9,885 nt of DNA from Bacteroidota bacterium (GTDB taxonomy: Bacteria; Bacteroidota; Bacteroidia; Chitinophagales; Chitinophagaceae), in NCBI GenBank assembly GCA_023412975.1, contig JAEZRB010000289.1:1-9885 (forward strand), written 5' to 3'. Below, in pieces: positions 1-7,210 of the stretch. Position 1 is the first letter of the stretch. The number at the start of each line of letters is the position of its first letter. A model generated the notes under the pieces. It was not told the DNA's origin. It saw only the letters and a list, made by a program, of their open reading frames with translations, and searched no databases. Position numbers and translations under genes: made by a program.

Positions 1-73
1 CGTGGTTTATAGTACTCCAGAGTTGCCCGGACAATAATGATTCCAAATTACAAATTCCTATCTTGCGCCAGCT

Positions 74-739
74 ATGAGACGACCTGTTGAAGATACATAC
101 CGCCACAAAGGCCTCCGTAAAAAACTGGTGGATACAATACGGAATAAGGGGATCACTGACGAAAAAGTGCTCAATGCCATCATGAATGTCCCACGCCATT
201 TTTTCCTGGACTCAGCATTTGACGAGCTGGCATATGGCGACAGGGCTTTTCCAATAGGCGAAGGCCAGACCATTTCACAGCCTTATACTGTTGCTTACCA
301 AACCCAGCTGCTGGACCTTAAGCCGTTTATGAAAGTGCTGGAGATTGGTACGGGCAGTGCTTACCAGGCGGTGGTATTGGCTGAAATGGGCGCGCAGGTT
401 TATACCATAGAAAGGCAAAAGAAGTTATTCGATGAAAACAGGAAATTCGGTTTTTTAAAAAAATATCAGTCCATCAAATGCTTTTATGGCGACGGGTTCG
501 AGGGCTTACCAACCTTTGCACCTTTCGACCGGGTGCTGATCACAGCCGCAGCTCCGGAGATCCCACCCAAATTGATCGAACAGTTAAAGCCCGGCGGAAT
601 GATGGTCATACCCCTGGGTGTTGGTGAAGTGCAACGTATGATGCGCATTACAAAACTGGACAGTGGAGCCCTGAAGGAAGAAGTATTTGACAACTTTTCG
701 TTTGTACCTATGCTGGGTGGAAAGATCAATAATGGGTAA
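74..739 (+). CDS. pcm: Protein-L-isoaspartate O-methyltransferase
   Basis: Cytosolic repair enzyme that uses S-adenosylmethionine to methylate L-isoaspartyl residues in damaged proteins so that they can revert to aspartate. The 221-aa product is of normal family length. Visible motifs are VPRHFF (39-44), the family signature GEGQTISQP (62-70), the SAM-binding loop VLEIGTGSAYQAVVLA (88-103) with an acidic residue after the next strand (YTIER, 110-114), VLITAAAPEIPP (154-165), LKPGGMMVIPLG (171-182) and FVPMLGG near the C terminus. The start ATG is followed by EDTYRHKGLRKKLV, which is where homologues begin, so I keep it. A TATCTTGC box at 59-66 resembles the Bacteroidota -7 element but is one T short and has no well-placed TTG upstream. 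The gene converges on pgi with 21 nt between stop codons. Confidence 0.96.
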   Translation: MRRPVEDTYRHKGLRKKLVDTIRNKGITDEKVLNAIMNVPRHFFLDSAFDELAYGDRAFPIGEGQTISQPYTVAYQTQLLDLKPFMKVLEIGTGSAYQAVVLAEMGAQVYTIERQKKLFDENRKFGFLKKYQSIKCFYGDGFEGLPTFAPFDRVLITAAAPEIPPKLIEQLKPGGMMVIPLGVGEVQRMMRITKLDSGALKEEVFDNFSFVPMLGGKINNG

Positions 740-755
740 TGATCATCTTTTACCC
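734..755. terminator. Possible bidirectional hairpin between pcm and pgi
   Basis: GGGTAA (734-739, containing the pcm stop codon) is complementary to TTACCC (750-755), giving a 6-bp stem with a 10-nt loop, TGATCATCTT, between two convergent genes. The position suits a shared terminator. The stem is short and no long T-run follows on either strand, so this is tentative. Confidence 0.3.
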
Positions 756-760
756 CCAAA

Positions 761-2413
761 TTATTTCTTCATTGTTTTATAAGCATTAATCAACCCATTG
801 GTCGAGCTATCGTGGTTGTTGACAGGTTCTTTACCTTCCAATTCGGGCAAAATCTTATTCGCGAGTTGTTTTCCCAGTTCCACACCCCATTGATCAAAGC
901 TGTAAATATTCCAGATGATCCCCTGTGTAAAAATCTTATGCTCATACAAAGCGATAAGCTGCCCCAAGGTAAAAGGGGTGATCTTTTTTATCAGGAATGA
1001 ATTGGTGGGCCGGTTGCCACTGAATATTTTAAATGGAAGCAGCCTGGCTACCTGGTCGGCCGTGAGTCCCTGGTTTTCGAGTTCTTTTTTTGCTTCTTCT
1101 TCAGTCTTCCCGTTCATGAGTGCTTCAGTTTGCGCAAAAAAATTGGAGAGCAACTTCTGGTGATGATCGCCGATCGGGTTATGGGTCTGAGCCGGGGCAA
1201 TAAAATCACAGGGGATCAATGGCGTGCCCTGGTGTATGAGCTGATAAAATGCATGCTGTCCATTTGTGCCGGGCTCGCCCCAAATAACGGGCCCCGTGCT
1301 ATAGCTAACCGCATTTCCATTGCGATCGGTGCTTTTGCCATTGCTTTCCATATTTCCCTGTTGGAAATAAGCGGCGAACCGGTGCATGTATTGATCATAA
1401 GGGAGTATGGCTTCCGTTTGAGATCCAAAAAAGTTAGTGTACCAAAGGCCGACCAATCCCATCAAAACGGGTATGTTTTTATCAAAATCGGTATTGCGAA
1501 AATGCAGGTCGGCACTATGGGCACCTTTGAGCAGTTGTTCGAAGTTTTTATAGCCAATAAAAAGAGCAATGGACAATCCAATGGCACTCCAAAGAGAATA
1601 ACGACCTCCTACCCAGTCCCAGAATTCAAACATGTTGTTCTTGTCAATCCCAAATTTCACAACTTCCTTTTCATTGGTGGAAAGCGCGGCGAAATGCAGG
1701 GCAATATGTTTTTCATTTTTCGCTTTTTTCAAAAACCATTCCCGCGCTGTCTGCGCATTGGTCATGGTTTCCTGCGTAGTAAAAGTCTTGGAGGCGATAA
1801 GAAACAGGGTTCGTTCAGGATTCAGTTTTTTTAAAGTTTCTGCTATATGCGTTCCGTCTACATTGGATACAAAATAACATTCCATATCCTCAACGCGGTA
1901 AGGTTTTAAGGCTTCAGTAACCATCAGTGGGCCAAGGTCGCTTCCCCCAATACCAATATTGACGATGTATTTGATCCGCTTCCCGGTATATCCCCGATGC
2001 TCGCCATTGTGTACTGCCTCACAGAATTTGCGCATCTTACGCAATACCTTTTTTACTTCAGGCATTACATCATTGCCCTGCGTGTAGATGGGGTTCTTCG
2101 AAAAATTGCGAAGAGCCGTATGTAAGACAGCACGTTGTTCGGTGGCGTTGATCGCTTCCCCGTTAAACATTGCTTCAATTGCATCTTTTAACTGGCATTC
2201 GCTGGCCAGTTGAAGGAGAAGTTCAAGAGTTCTGTCAGTGAGAATGTTTTTTGAATAATCAAACAGGATATCATCCAGCCGCAGGCTGAATTTTTCAAAA
2301 CGGCCCGGGTCGATCCCAAACAAATCCCGCATTTTCACAAGCTTCATTTCGGATTGATGCTGTGTCAATTGTTGCCAGGCGATCGTCGTTGTCGGATTTG
2401 TATTTGGTAACAT
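761..2413 (-). CDS. pgi: Glucose-6-phosphate isomerase
   Basis: Interconverts glucose-6-phosphate and fructose-6-phosphate in the cytosol (glycolysis and gluconeogenesis). The 550-aa product is full length for the long (E. coli/animal-type) class. Landmarks are IGIGGSDLGP (153-162) for substrate phosphate binding, SKTFTTQET (208-216), PGI signature 1 DWVGGRYSLWSAIG (266-279) with the active-site Arg at 271, MESNGK (355-360) with the catalytic Glu at 356, GQHAFYQLIHQGT (385-397) with the ring-opening His at 387, and signature 2 SFDQWGVELGKQLA (505-518) with Lys 515. Catalytic roles are assigned by matching these motifs to the well-studied rabbit enzyme. The ATG at 2413-2411 lies 9 nt after the ltaE stop, with no terminator or promoter between, so ltaE-pgi is probably one transcript. 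All key residues are present and nothing looks broken. Confidence 0.98.
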   Translation of the reverse strand: MLPNTNPTTTIAWQQLTQHQSEMKLVKMRDLFGIDPGRFEKFSLRLDDILFDYSKNILTDRTLELLLQLASECQLKDAIEAMFNGEAINATEQRAVLHTALRNFSKNPIYTQGNDVMPEVKKVLRKMRKFCEAVHNGEHRGYTGKRIKYIVNIGIGGSDLGPLMVTEALKPYRVEDMECYFVSNVDGTHIAETLKKLNPERTLFLIASKTFTTQETMTNAQTAREWFLKKAKNEKHIALHFAALSTNEKEVVKFGIDKNNMFEFWDWVGGRYSLWSAIGLSIALFIGYKNFEQLLKGAHSADLHFRNTDFDKNIPVLMGLVGLWYTNFFGSQTEAILPYDQYMHRFAAYFQQGNMESNGKSTDRNGNAVSYSTGPVIWGEPGTNGQHAFYQLIHQGTPLIPCDFIAPAQTHNPIGDHHQKLLSNFFAQTEALMNGKTEEEAKKELENQGLTADQVARLLPFKIFSGNRPTNSFLIKKITPFTLGQLIALYEHKIFTQGIIWNIYSFDQWGVELGKQLANKILPELEGKEPVNNHDSSTNGLINAYKTMKK

Positions 2414-2422
2414 ATTTCGGTA

Positions 2423-3439
2423 TTAGAGCGATGAGATGATTTTAATTGTCTGATCCACCATTTCTTTGCTGATATCAAGGTGCAACACCAGGCGAACTCG
2501 GTTAGGAGCAATCGCATATCCAAGGATATTTTTTTCTTTCAGTCTCGATACCAGGGCCGGGGCACTTTCACCAGGATTGAGTTCAAAGATGACGATATTG
2601 GTTTCAACCGGTAATACCTGCCGAACAAAATCCTTTTTAGCAATAGCCTCACCAATCATGGCTGCATGAATATGGTCCTCTTTTAAGGCGGAGAAATTAT
2701 TCTGCAAAGCAAAGATGCCGGCTGCGGCCAAAAATCCAGCCTGTCGCATACCACCTCCAAATACTTTACGGATCCGCCTGGCTTTTTTGATAAAATCTTT
2801 ATTACCCATCAGCAAACTTCCTACCGGGCAGCCCAGGCTCTTGCTCAGGCAAAGTGAGATGCTGTCAAATACCTTCCCATATTGCCGGGGTGATTCATTT
2901 TTTGCTACCAGTGCATTCGCCAGTCGGGCTCCATCGAGATGAAACCCCAGGTGGTTTTCATCGCAAACGGCTCTGATCTCCTGGATGGCACTAAAATCAT
3001 AACAACTTCCGCCACCCCGGTTGCTTGTATTTTCGAGGCTTACCAGGCTGGTCCTGGCCCGGTGTACATCGTCGGGGTTAATGGCATCCCGCACCTGTGA
3101 AGCAGTGATTCGACCCCGGTCACCGTAGATTAGTCTCACTGATACACCGGAGTTAAACGCAATCCCCCCGCCTTCGTATTGGTATATATGTGATGACTCA
3201 TCGCAGATCACTTCATCACCCGGCTGTGTATGGCATTTGATAGCGATTTGGTTGGTCATGGTACCAGAGGGACAAAACAGGGCAGCTTCCATTCCAAACA
3301 TATTGGCTGCCAGGGATTCTAATTCGTTGACGCTGTCATCCTCTCCAAAAACATCATCGCCTACCCGGGCGCTCATCATGGCATCGAGCATAGCAGCCCC
3401 GGGCCTGGTAACGGTGTCGGACCTAAAATCAATGATCAT
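2423..3439 (-). CDS. ltaE: Low-specificity L-threonine aldolase
   Basis: PLP-dependent fold-type I enzyme that cleaves L-threonine and L-allo-threonine to glycine and acetaldehyde. From the ATG at 3439-3437 the protein is 338 aa and begins MIIDFRSDTVTRPG, which matches the normal family start. The frame could be extended 18 nt to a TTG codon at 3457, adding MHTKLY, but that TTG lies inside a promoter-like box and the extension matches no family feature, so I prefer the ATG. Residues numbered from it: RVGDDVFGEDDSVNELE (25-41), SSHIYQYEGGG with the conserved His 84, HLDGAR (167-172) for the PLP-ring aspartate, and SLCLSKSLGCPVGS with the Schiff-base Lys at 200. VFGGGMRQAGFLAA follows. It is the first gene of the probable ltaE-pgi operon. 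Only the exact start is in doubt. Confidence 0.94.
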   Translation of the reverse strand: MIIDFRSDTVTRPGAAMLDAMMSARVGDDVFGEDDSVNELESLAANMFGMEAALFCPSGTMTNQIAIKCHTQPGDEVICDESSHIYQYEGGGIAFNSGVSVRLIYGDRGRITASQVRDAINPDDVHRARTSLVSLENTSNRGGGSCYDFSAIQEIRAVCDENHLGFHLDGARLANALVAKNESPRQYGKVFDSISLCLSKSLGCPVGSLLMGNKDFIKKARRIRKVFGGGMRQAGFLAAAGIFALQNNFSALKEDHIHAAMIGEAIAKKDFVRQVLPVETNIVIFELNPGESAPALVSRLKEKNILGYAIAPNRVRLVLHLDISKEMVDQTIKIISSL

Positions 3440-3453
3440 GTAAAGTTTTGTAT

Positions 3454-3461
3454 GCAATATA
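3454..3461 (-). promoter_or_regulatory. Possible -7 promoter box of ltaE-pgi
   Basis: On the minus strand TATATTGC (3461 to 3454) resembles the Bacteroidota -7 box TAnnTTTG with one T missing. It would place transcription start only a few bases before the ATG at 3439. No TTG sits at the usual distance upstream, so the call is weak. Confidence 0.28.
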
Positions 3462-3565
3462 ATCAGTTCACTTCTTCCTATTATATTATTAAGGAATCGC
3501 TGCCCGGCCGGGACCGGTTTTACACTTCCTTATTCGTGAATCTTATTAATATATAAATAAGGTGG

Positions 3566-3579
3566 TGACTTTAAAGTCA
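3566..3579. promoter_or_regulatory. 14-bp perfect palindrome, operator-like
   Basis: TGACTTTAAAGTCA reads the same on both strands. It lies midway in the divergent spacer and could bind a dimeric regulator. No regulator gene is nearby and it may be chance: at random base composition roughly one such palindrome is expected per 16 kb. Confidence 0.3.
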
Positions 3580-3594
3580 ATGTTAAATTCTGAA

Positions 3595-3697
3595 GACCTG
3601 TTTTGCCAGGATTGAATTTCTCTCATAAAGCCCCCTGGATATTTCAAACATCATTTCCTACCGTTCATTGTCTAAAAGCCGCAGTTGACCTGTTTTG
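3595..3697 (+). repeat. Pair of 11-nt direct repeats GACCTGTTTTG
   Basis: GACCTGTTTTG occurs at 3595-3605 and 3687-3697, 92 nt apart, followed by the related sequences CCAGGA and GCTAGGA. The first copy can fold with CCTG and CAGG as arms. A third partial copy, TTGACCTGT, overlaps the promoter box at 3924-3932. The function is unknown; it may be a regulator site or a relic of duplication. Confidence 0.4.
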
Positions 3698-3784
3698 GCT
3701 AGGAGGACACAGAGTTGTAATATAGTTTTACAGCTGAAAATGAGGTAATTAGAAGAATTTTCCGCTCATCTGCCTTAATAGCCT

Positions 3785-3873
3785 TTCATCAGAAAATCCG
3801 GCCAATTTGTAACCCATACCCTGGAGAAGCGTCCAACACAGTGTTCGAATTGACCGGCCATTCATCAGAAAAT
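3785..3873 (+). repeat. 13-nt direct repeat flanking an imperfect inverted repeat
   Basis: TTCATCAGAAAAT is present exactly at 3785-3797 and 3861-3873. Between them CCGGCCAATT (3798-3807) is complementary, with one mismatch, to AATTGACCGG (3848-3857), and the centre holds AACAC-A-GTGTT (3835-3845). Direct repeats bracketing inverted repeats resemble a tiny mobile-element footprint, but the enclosed 63 nt is smaller than known elements. Alternatively this is a structured regulatory region about 50-130 nt upstream of the outer-membrane protein promoter box. Confidence 0.45.
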
Positions 3874-3918
3874 ATTGCCGTTTAATACAAAACAATGTTC
3901 TTGGTATTGCAAAGTACC

Positions 3919-3926
3919 TACTTTTG
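3919..3926 (+). promoter_or_regulatory. Bacteroidota -7 promoter box for the outer-membrane protein gene
   Basis: TACTTTTG matches TAnnTTTG exactly and lies 48 nt before the start codon, which leaves an A-rich leader of about 40 nt. The -33 element is not ideal: a TTG at 3901-3903 is only 15 nt away and nothing better occupies the usual place. Confidence 0.5.
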
Positions 3927-3974
3927 ACCTGTAATAATTAACAACTAGTACTAACACACGAAACCATAAACCAA

Positions 3975-6452
3975 ATGCAAAAGATCCTGACATTGCTGAC
4001 AGTCGCTTTAACCTTATCCTTTGTCGGCCTCGCACAAGTAAACCAGTCGCCAGTTTCGGAAAACAGCCGGACCGGCAAGATCACTGGAACCGTTATTGAC
4101 GGGAGTACCAAAATTGTAGAATCTGCTACGATCAGCCTGTTGAAGGCTGTGGATTCAAGCATCGTGAAAATGAATGTAGCCGACAAAACCGGCAAGTTTG
4201 AGTTTGAGAATGTAGCCCTGGGTAAATACCTGGTGTCGATCTCAGCTATTGGTCATGAGAAAGGGTTTTCCGAGCTGATCGATATCAATCCTTCCAACCT
4301 GGTGGTTGCACTCAAAACCATCGAGCTGGTACCGGCGGCAAAAGCGATTGCCGGTGTAACAGTGACTTCTAAGAAGCCTTTTATTGAACAGAAAGCAGGT
4401 AAAACATTAATCAATGTTGAAGCTTCTCCCACAAATACTGGTTTAAATGCCCTGGAATTGTTGGAAAAATCTCCCGGCGTTATGGTCGACAACGATGGTA
4501 ACATCAGCCTGAAAGGAAAACAGGGTGTGATGATACTGATCGATGGTAAGCCTACATATATGAGTGGCGCGGATCTCACCAACTTATTGAAGAACATGCA
4601 GAGCACGAACCTGGATCAGATCGAGATCATGACCAATCCCCCCGCCAAGTACGATGCGGCCGGTAATTCAGGTATCATCAATATCAAAACAAAGAAGGGC
4701 ATTGTAAAAGGCATGAACGGAAACGCAAATGTCAATTATACCCAGGGTGTTTATGGCAGGTTTAATGGTGGTGTTAATCTTAACTATCGTAATAATAAAT
4801 TCAATGTATTTGGTGGTGTGAACGGTGGTAAATATGAAGGTTTCAACAACCTCCTAATTGATCGTAAGATCCTGAATGCCGACAAGACCCTAAAGACAAC
4901 GATCGACCAGGTTTCAAGGCCACATTTTGAAGGATATTACCAGAATGTAAAGCTGGGTATGGATTACTATTTCACAAAGAGAACGGTAGCTGGTGTAGTA
5001 GTAAATGGTAATTTTCATAAAGGTGACGAAGATCCCCGCAGCGTGGCCAACGTGAGACTGCCTGACGGTAGCCTGGATTACAAGCTGATCTCGAATGGTC
5101 TAAACGAAAGAAAGTCAAACAACCTTACAACCAATTTCAATTTCAAACATACTTTCGACTCTACCGGTCGTGAAATCACAGCTGACCTCGACTATGCGAC
5201 TTACCAGAATAGGAGCAATACCCGCCTTATTACCAGCAGTATGAACAAATTTGGAGAGGAAGGACCCGATGTAACTCTTCTTGGAGCCATTCCTTCTGAT
5301 ATCAATATCTATAGTGGTAAGATTGATTATGTTCATCCATTTAAAAGTGGATTGAAACTGGAAGCGGGTTTGAAATCGAGCTTCGTGAATACTGACAACA
5401 AAGTGAATTATCTGCGCAACCAGGTAGCGGATGTAAACAGGAATAACCATTTCCTTTACGATGAAAACATCAACGCGGCATATGCGATCTTTTCAAAGAC
5501 CGTAAAGAAACTGGAACTTTCTGCAGGTTTGCGCCTGGAGAATACGGTCGCCAAGGGACACCAGTTGAGCAACGACTCAAGTTTCAAGCGCGAGTATACC
5601 AACTTGTTTCCGAACCTTGGTGTTAGTTATACTGTCAACGATAAAAACCAGTTTAATTTCAGTTATAGCCGCAGGATCATGAGACCCGACTATGATGATC
5701 TGAACCCATTTACTTTCTTCCTGGATTCATTGACATACGGTCAGGGTAATCCTTACCTGCAGCCCCAGTTCACAAATAATTTTGAGATCAGTCACACTTT
5801 CAACAGGTTCCTGACTACAACGCTCAACTACACTGAAACTAATGATATCATTACCCAGATGCTGAAGCAGAACAATGCGAAGAACGAGACTTACCAGACC
5901 CAGGAGAACTTCAATAATATGAAGCAGTTCGGTATCGCAGTGATGGCAAATTTCAAGATCACAAAGTGGTGGAACGCGAATGTGTACACCAATGTGTTCA
6001 ACAACCACTATTCGGGTATTTATAACAATGGTGTGAAGAATGATCCGGTTGATATCCAGTTTACCAGTTTTGGTGGCAACATGACCAACAGCTTCACTAT
6101 TGGTAAGAAAGGCTGGACTGCCGAACTCAGCGGATGGTATCGTAGCAAAGTGGCTGATGGTATCCTCGTAGCAAATGAAATGTATGCCGTTAACTCGGGT
6201 ATCGCCAAAACTATGTTGCAGAAAAAAGGAACGCTTAAGATTGGTGTGCGGGATATCTTATATACCCAGAAATTTACTGGTTACGCAAGGTATAGCGACA
6301 TCGATGTAAATCTTGCGGCCCGCCGCGACAGCCGCCAGGTGAATGTGTCATTCACCTACCGCTTCGGTAAACAAAATATCGCCCCAGAGCGTAAGAGAAG
6401 AAGCAGCGCCAGCGAAGAGCAAAACCGTGTGAACACTGGCGGAGGGAACTAA
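3975..6452 (+). CDS. TonB-dependent-receptor-like outer-membrane beta-barrel protein
   Basis: An 825-aa outer-membrane protein. Residues 1-20 form a signal peptide (MQKILTLLTVALTLSFVGLA, probable cleavage before Q21). Residues about 34-117 are a carboxypeptidase-regulatory-like beta-sandwich (GKITGTVID ... GKFEFENVALGKYLVSISAIG). Residues about 124-240 are a TonB plug domain, starting with a TonB-box-like GVTVTSKKP and containing KSPGVMVDNDGNISLKG, ILIDGKPTYMSG and IEIMTNPPAKYDAAGNSGIINI. The rest to about 800 is alternating barrel strands, with NFSYSRRIMRPDYDDLNPF (about 552-570) and the final strand VNVSFTYRFGK. This matches the 'outer membrane beta-barrel family' (OMP_b-brl_3) rather than classical SusC, and there is no SusD partner beside it. 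The substrate is unknown. After the last strand a basic, polar tail of about 25 residues (PERKRRSS...EEQNR...GGGN) remains, a C-terminal style I recall from this family. It appears to be a single-gene transcript ending at the hairpin at 6511. Confidence 0.9.
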   Translation: MQKILTLLTVALTLSFVGLAQVNQSPVSENSRTGKITGTVIDGSTKIVESATISLLKAVDSSIVKMNVADKTGKFEFENVALGKYLVSISAIGHEKGFSELIDINPSNLVVALKTIELVPAAKAIAGVTVTSKKPFIEQKAGKTLINVEASPTNTGLNALELLEKSPGVMVDNDGNISLKGKQGVMILIDGKPTYMSGADLTNLLKNMQSTNLDQIEIMTNPPAKYDAAGNSGIINIKTKKGIVKGMNGNANVNYTQGVYGRFNGGVNLNYRNNKFNVFGGVNGGKYEGFNNLLIDRKILNADKTLKTTIDQVSRPHFEGYYQNVKLGMDYYFTKRTVAGVVVNGNFHKGDEDPRSVANVRLPDGSLDYKLISNGLNERKSNNLTTNFNFKHTFDSTGREITADLDYATYQNRSNTRLITSSMNKFGEEGPDVTLLGAIPSDINIYSGKIDYVHPFKSGLKLEAGLKSSFVNTDNKVNYLRNQVADVNRNNHFLYDENINAAYAIFSKTVKKLELSAGLRLENTVAKGHQLSNDSSFKREYTNLFPNLGVSYTVNDKNQFNFSYSRRIMRPDYDDLNPFTFFLDSLTYGQGNPYLQPQFTNNFEISHTFNRFLTTTLNYTETNDIITQMLKQNNAKNETYQTQENFNNMKQFGIAVMANFKITKWWNANVYTNVFNNHYSGIYNNGVKNDPVDIQFTSFGGNMTNSFTIGKKGWTAELSGWYRSKVADGILVANEMYAVNSGIAKTMLQKKGTLKIGVRDILYTQKFTGYARYSDIDVNLAARRDSRQVNVSFTYRFGKQNIAPERKRRSSASEEQNRVNTGGGN

Positions 6453-6510
6453 CTTAAACTATTAACCATAACCTTATCAGGATTTTAGAACGCTGATTTT
6501 CTCATGTAAC

Positions 6511-6540
6511 GGTCCTTTCTTTTTAGAAGGGACCTTTTGT
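6511..6540 (+). terminator. Intrinsic terminator of the outer-membrane protein gene
   Basis: GGTCCTTTCT (6511-6520) pairs with AGAAGGGACC (6525-6534) over 10 bp with one G-T wobble and a TTTT loop, followed by TTTTGTTATTTTT. This is a strong rho-independent terminator 59 nt after the stop codon. Confidence 0.85.
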
Positions 6541-6548
6541 TATTTTTG
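6541..6548 (+). promoter_or_regulatory. -7 promoter box of yajQ
   Basis: TATTTTTG is an exact TAnnTTTG match 41 nt before the yajQ start. It overlaps the U-tract of the preceding terminator, and its -33 position falls inside the terminator stem, where only TTC (6517-6519) is present. The -33 element is therefore poor. Confidence 0.45.
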
Positions 6549-6589
6549 CCGGCGAGCTTCAATTTCTCTCACCCAATAAATAGTTCATT

Positions 6590-7081
6590 ATGCCTTCATT
6601 TGATTTTGTAAGCAAAGTAGACGCCCAGGCGCTTGACAACGCCGTCAATGTTACAACCAAAGAGATCACCAACAGGTTTGATTTTAAAGGTTCGCATGTA
6701 GTTATCAATCTCGATAAAAAGGAGTTCCGGATCAGCCTCGAAACAGATGATGATATGAAAATGCGGCAATTGCTGGATGTACTGGTTAGCAGGGCGCATA
6801 AGCAGGGCATCGCGCCTGAGGCTTTCGATCTTTCAAAGGAAGGAGGCCAGAGTGGCAAGGCCTGGAAAAAGGATGTGCAGGTTAGAAATGGGCTGAAGCA
6901 GGAAGATGCTAAAAAGATTGTGAAACTGATCAAAGACACAGGTCTCAAGGTGCAGGCTTCCATCAATGATGATATCGTGAGGGTTACTGGTAAAAAAATC
7001 GACGATTTGCAGGATGTGATACAGGCGTCAAAAGGGTGGAACCTGGGTGTTCCGCTGCAGGTCGAGAATATGCGAAGCTAA
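6590..7081 (+). CDS. yajQ: YajQ family cyclic-di-GMP/nucleotide-binding protein
   Basis: A 163-aa cytosolic protein of the UPF0234/YajQ family, built from two ferredoxin-like folds. The N-terminal signature MPSFDFVSKVDAQALDNAVN (1-20) and TNRFDFKGS (27-35) are diagnostic. The second half carries KKIVKLIKDTGLKVQASIND (108-127), DIVRVTGKKIDDLQDVI (128-144) and the closing PLQVENMR (155-162). One member, XC_3703 of Xanthomonas campestris, binds cyclic di-GMP and works with a transcription factor, and E. coli YajQ binds nucleotides. Whether this protein binds cyclic di-GMP cannot be read from the sequence. Full length and intact, it has its own promoter box, and its 3' terminator may be the hairpin at 7292-7364. 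Confidence 0.95.
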   Translation: MPSFDFVSKVDAQALDNAVNVTTKEITNRFDFKGSHVVINLDKKEFRISLETDDDMKMRQLLDVLVSRAHKQGIAPEAFDLSKEGGQSGKAWKKDVQVRNGLKQEDAKKIVKLIKDTGLKVQASINDDIVRVTGKKIDDLQDVIQASKGWNLGVPLQVENMRS

Positions 7082-7172
7082 AATGTGCATATCGACGGCA
7101 TTTTGGTATATAACCCGCTATTATTGTGGAAAACAAGGTGCGAAACGGGTGCGTATCAAAATCATTAAAAAT

Positions 7173-7204
7173 TTGGAAACGGCTGTATCGAAAATGTATC
7201 TTCA
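7173..7204 (+). promoter_or_regulatory. Candidate promoter inside the yajQ-rpmE2 spacer
   Basis: TTG (7173-7175, within ATTTGG) and TATCTTCA (7197-7204) are 21 nt apart. This closely parallels the rpmE2 promoter downstream, where ATTTGG and TATCTTCG are 20 nt apart. It could start a short transcript near 7210. Confidence 0.4.
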
Positions 7205-7210
7205 AAATAC

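Larger units (their letters stand above)
3440..3974. other. Gene-free, repeat-rich divergent spacer between ltaE and the outer-membrane protein gene
   Basis: No open frame here has coding character. The stretch holds a GC-rich palindrome CCCGGCCGGG (3503-3512) enclosed by a 7-bp inverted repeat TAAGGAA (3490-3496) / TTCCTTA (3526-3532), a 14-bp perfect palindrome (3566-3579), two pairs of short direct repeats (3595-3697 and 3785-3873), the interrupted palindrome AACAC-A-GTGTT (3835-3845) and a promoter box (3919-3926). TTGACCTGT occurs both at 3685-3693 and overlapping that promoter box at 3924-3932. The density of small symmetric and repeated motifs ahead of a surface-receptor gene suggests regulator binding sites, which is inference. 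Confidence 0.6.

Noticed and set aside
1130..1834. 234-codon open frame on the + strand
   Set aside because: It lies entirely antisense to the unmistakable pgi gene and its translation resembles no known family. It is an antisense shadow.
7068..7092. ATATGC/GCATAT hairpin across the yajQ stop codon
   Set aside because: The stem is only 6 A/T-rich bp with a 13-nt loop and no T-tract, too weak to call a terminator when a stronger one lies at 7292-7364.
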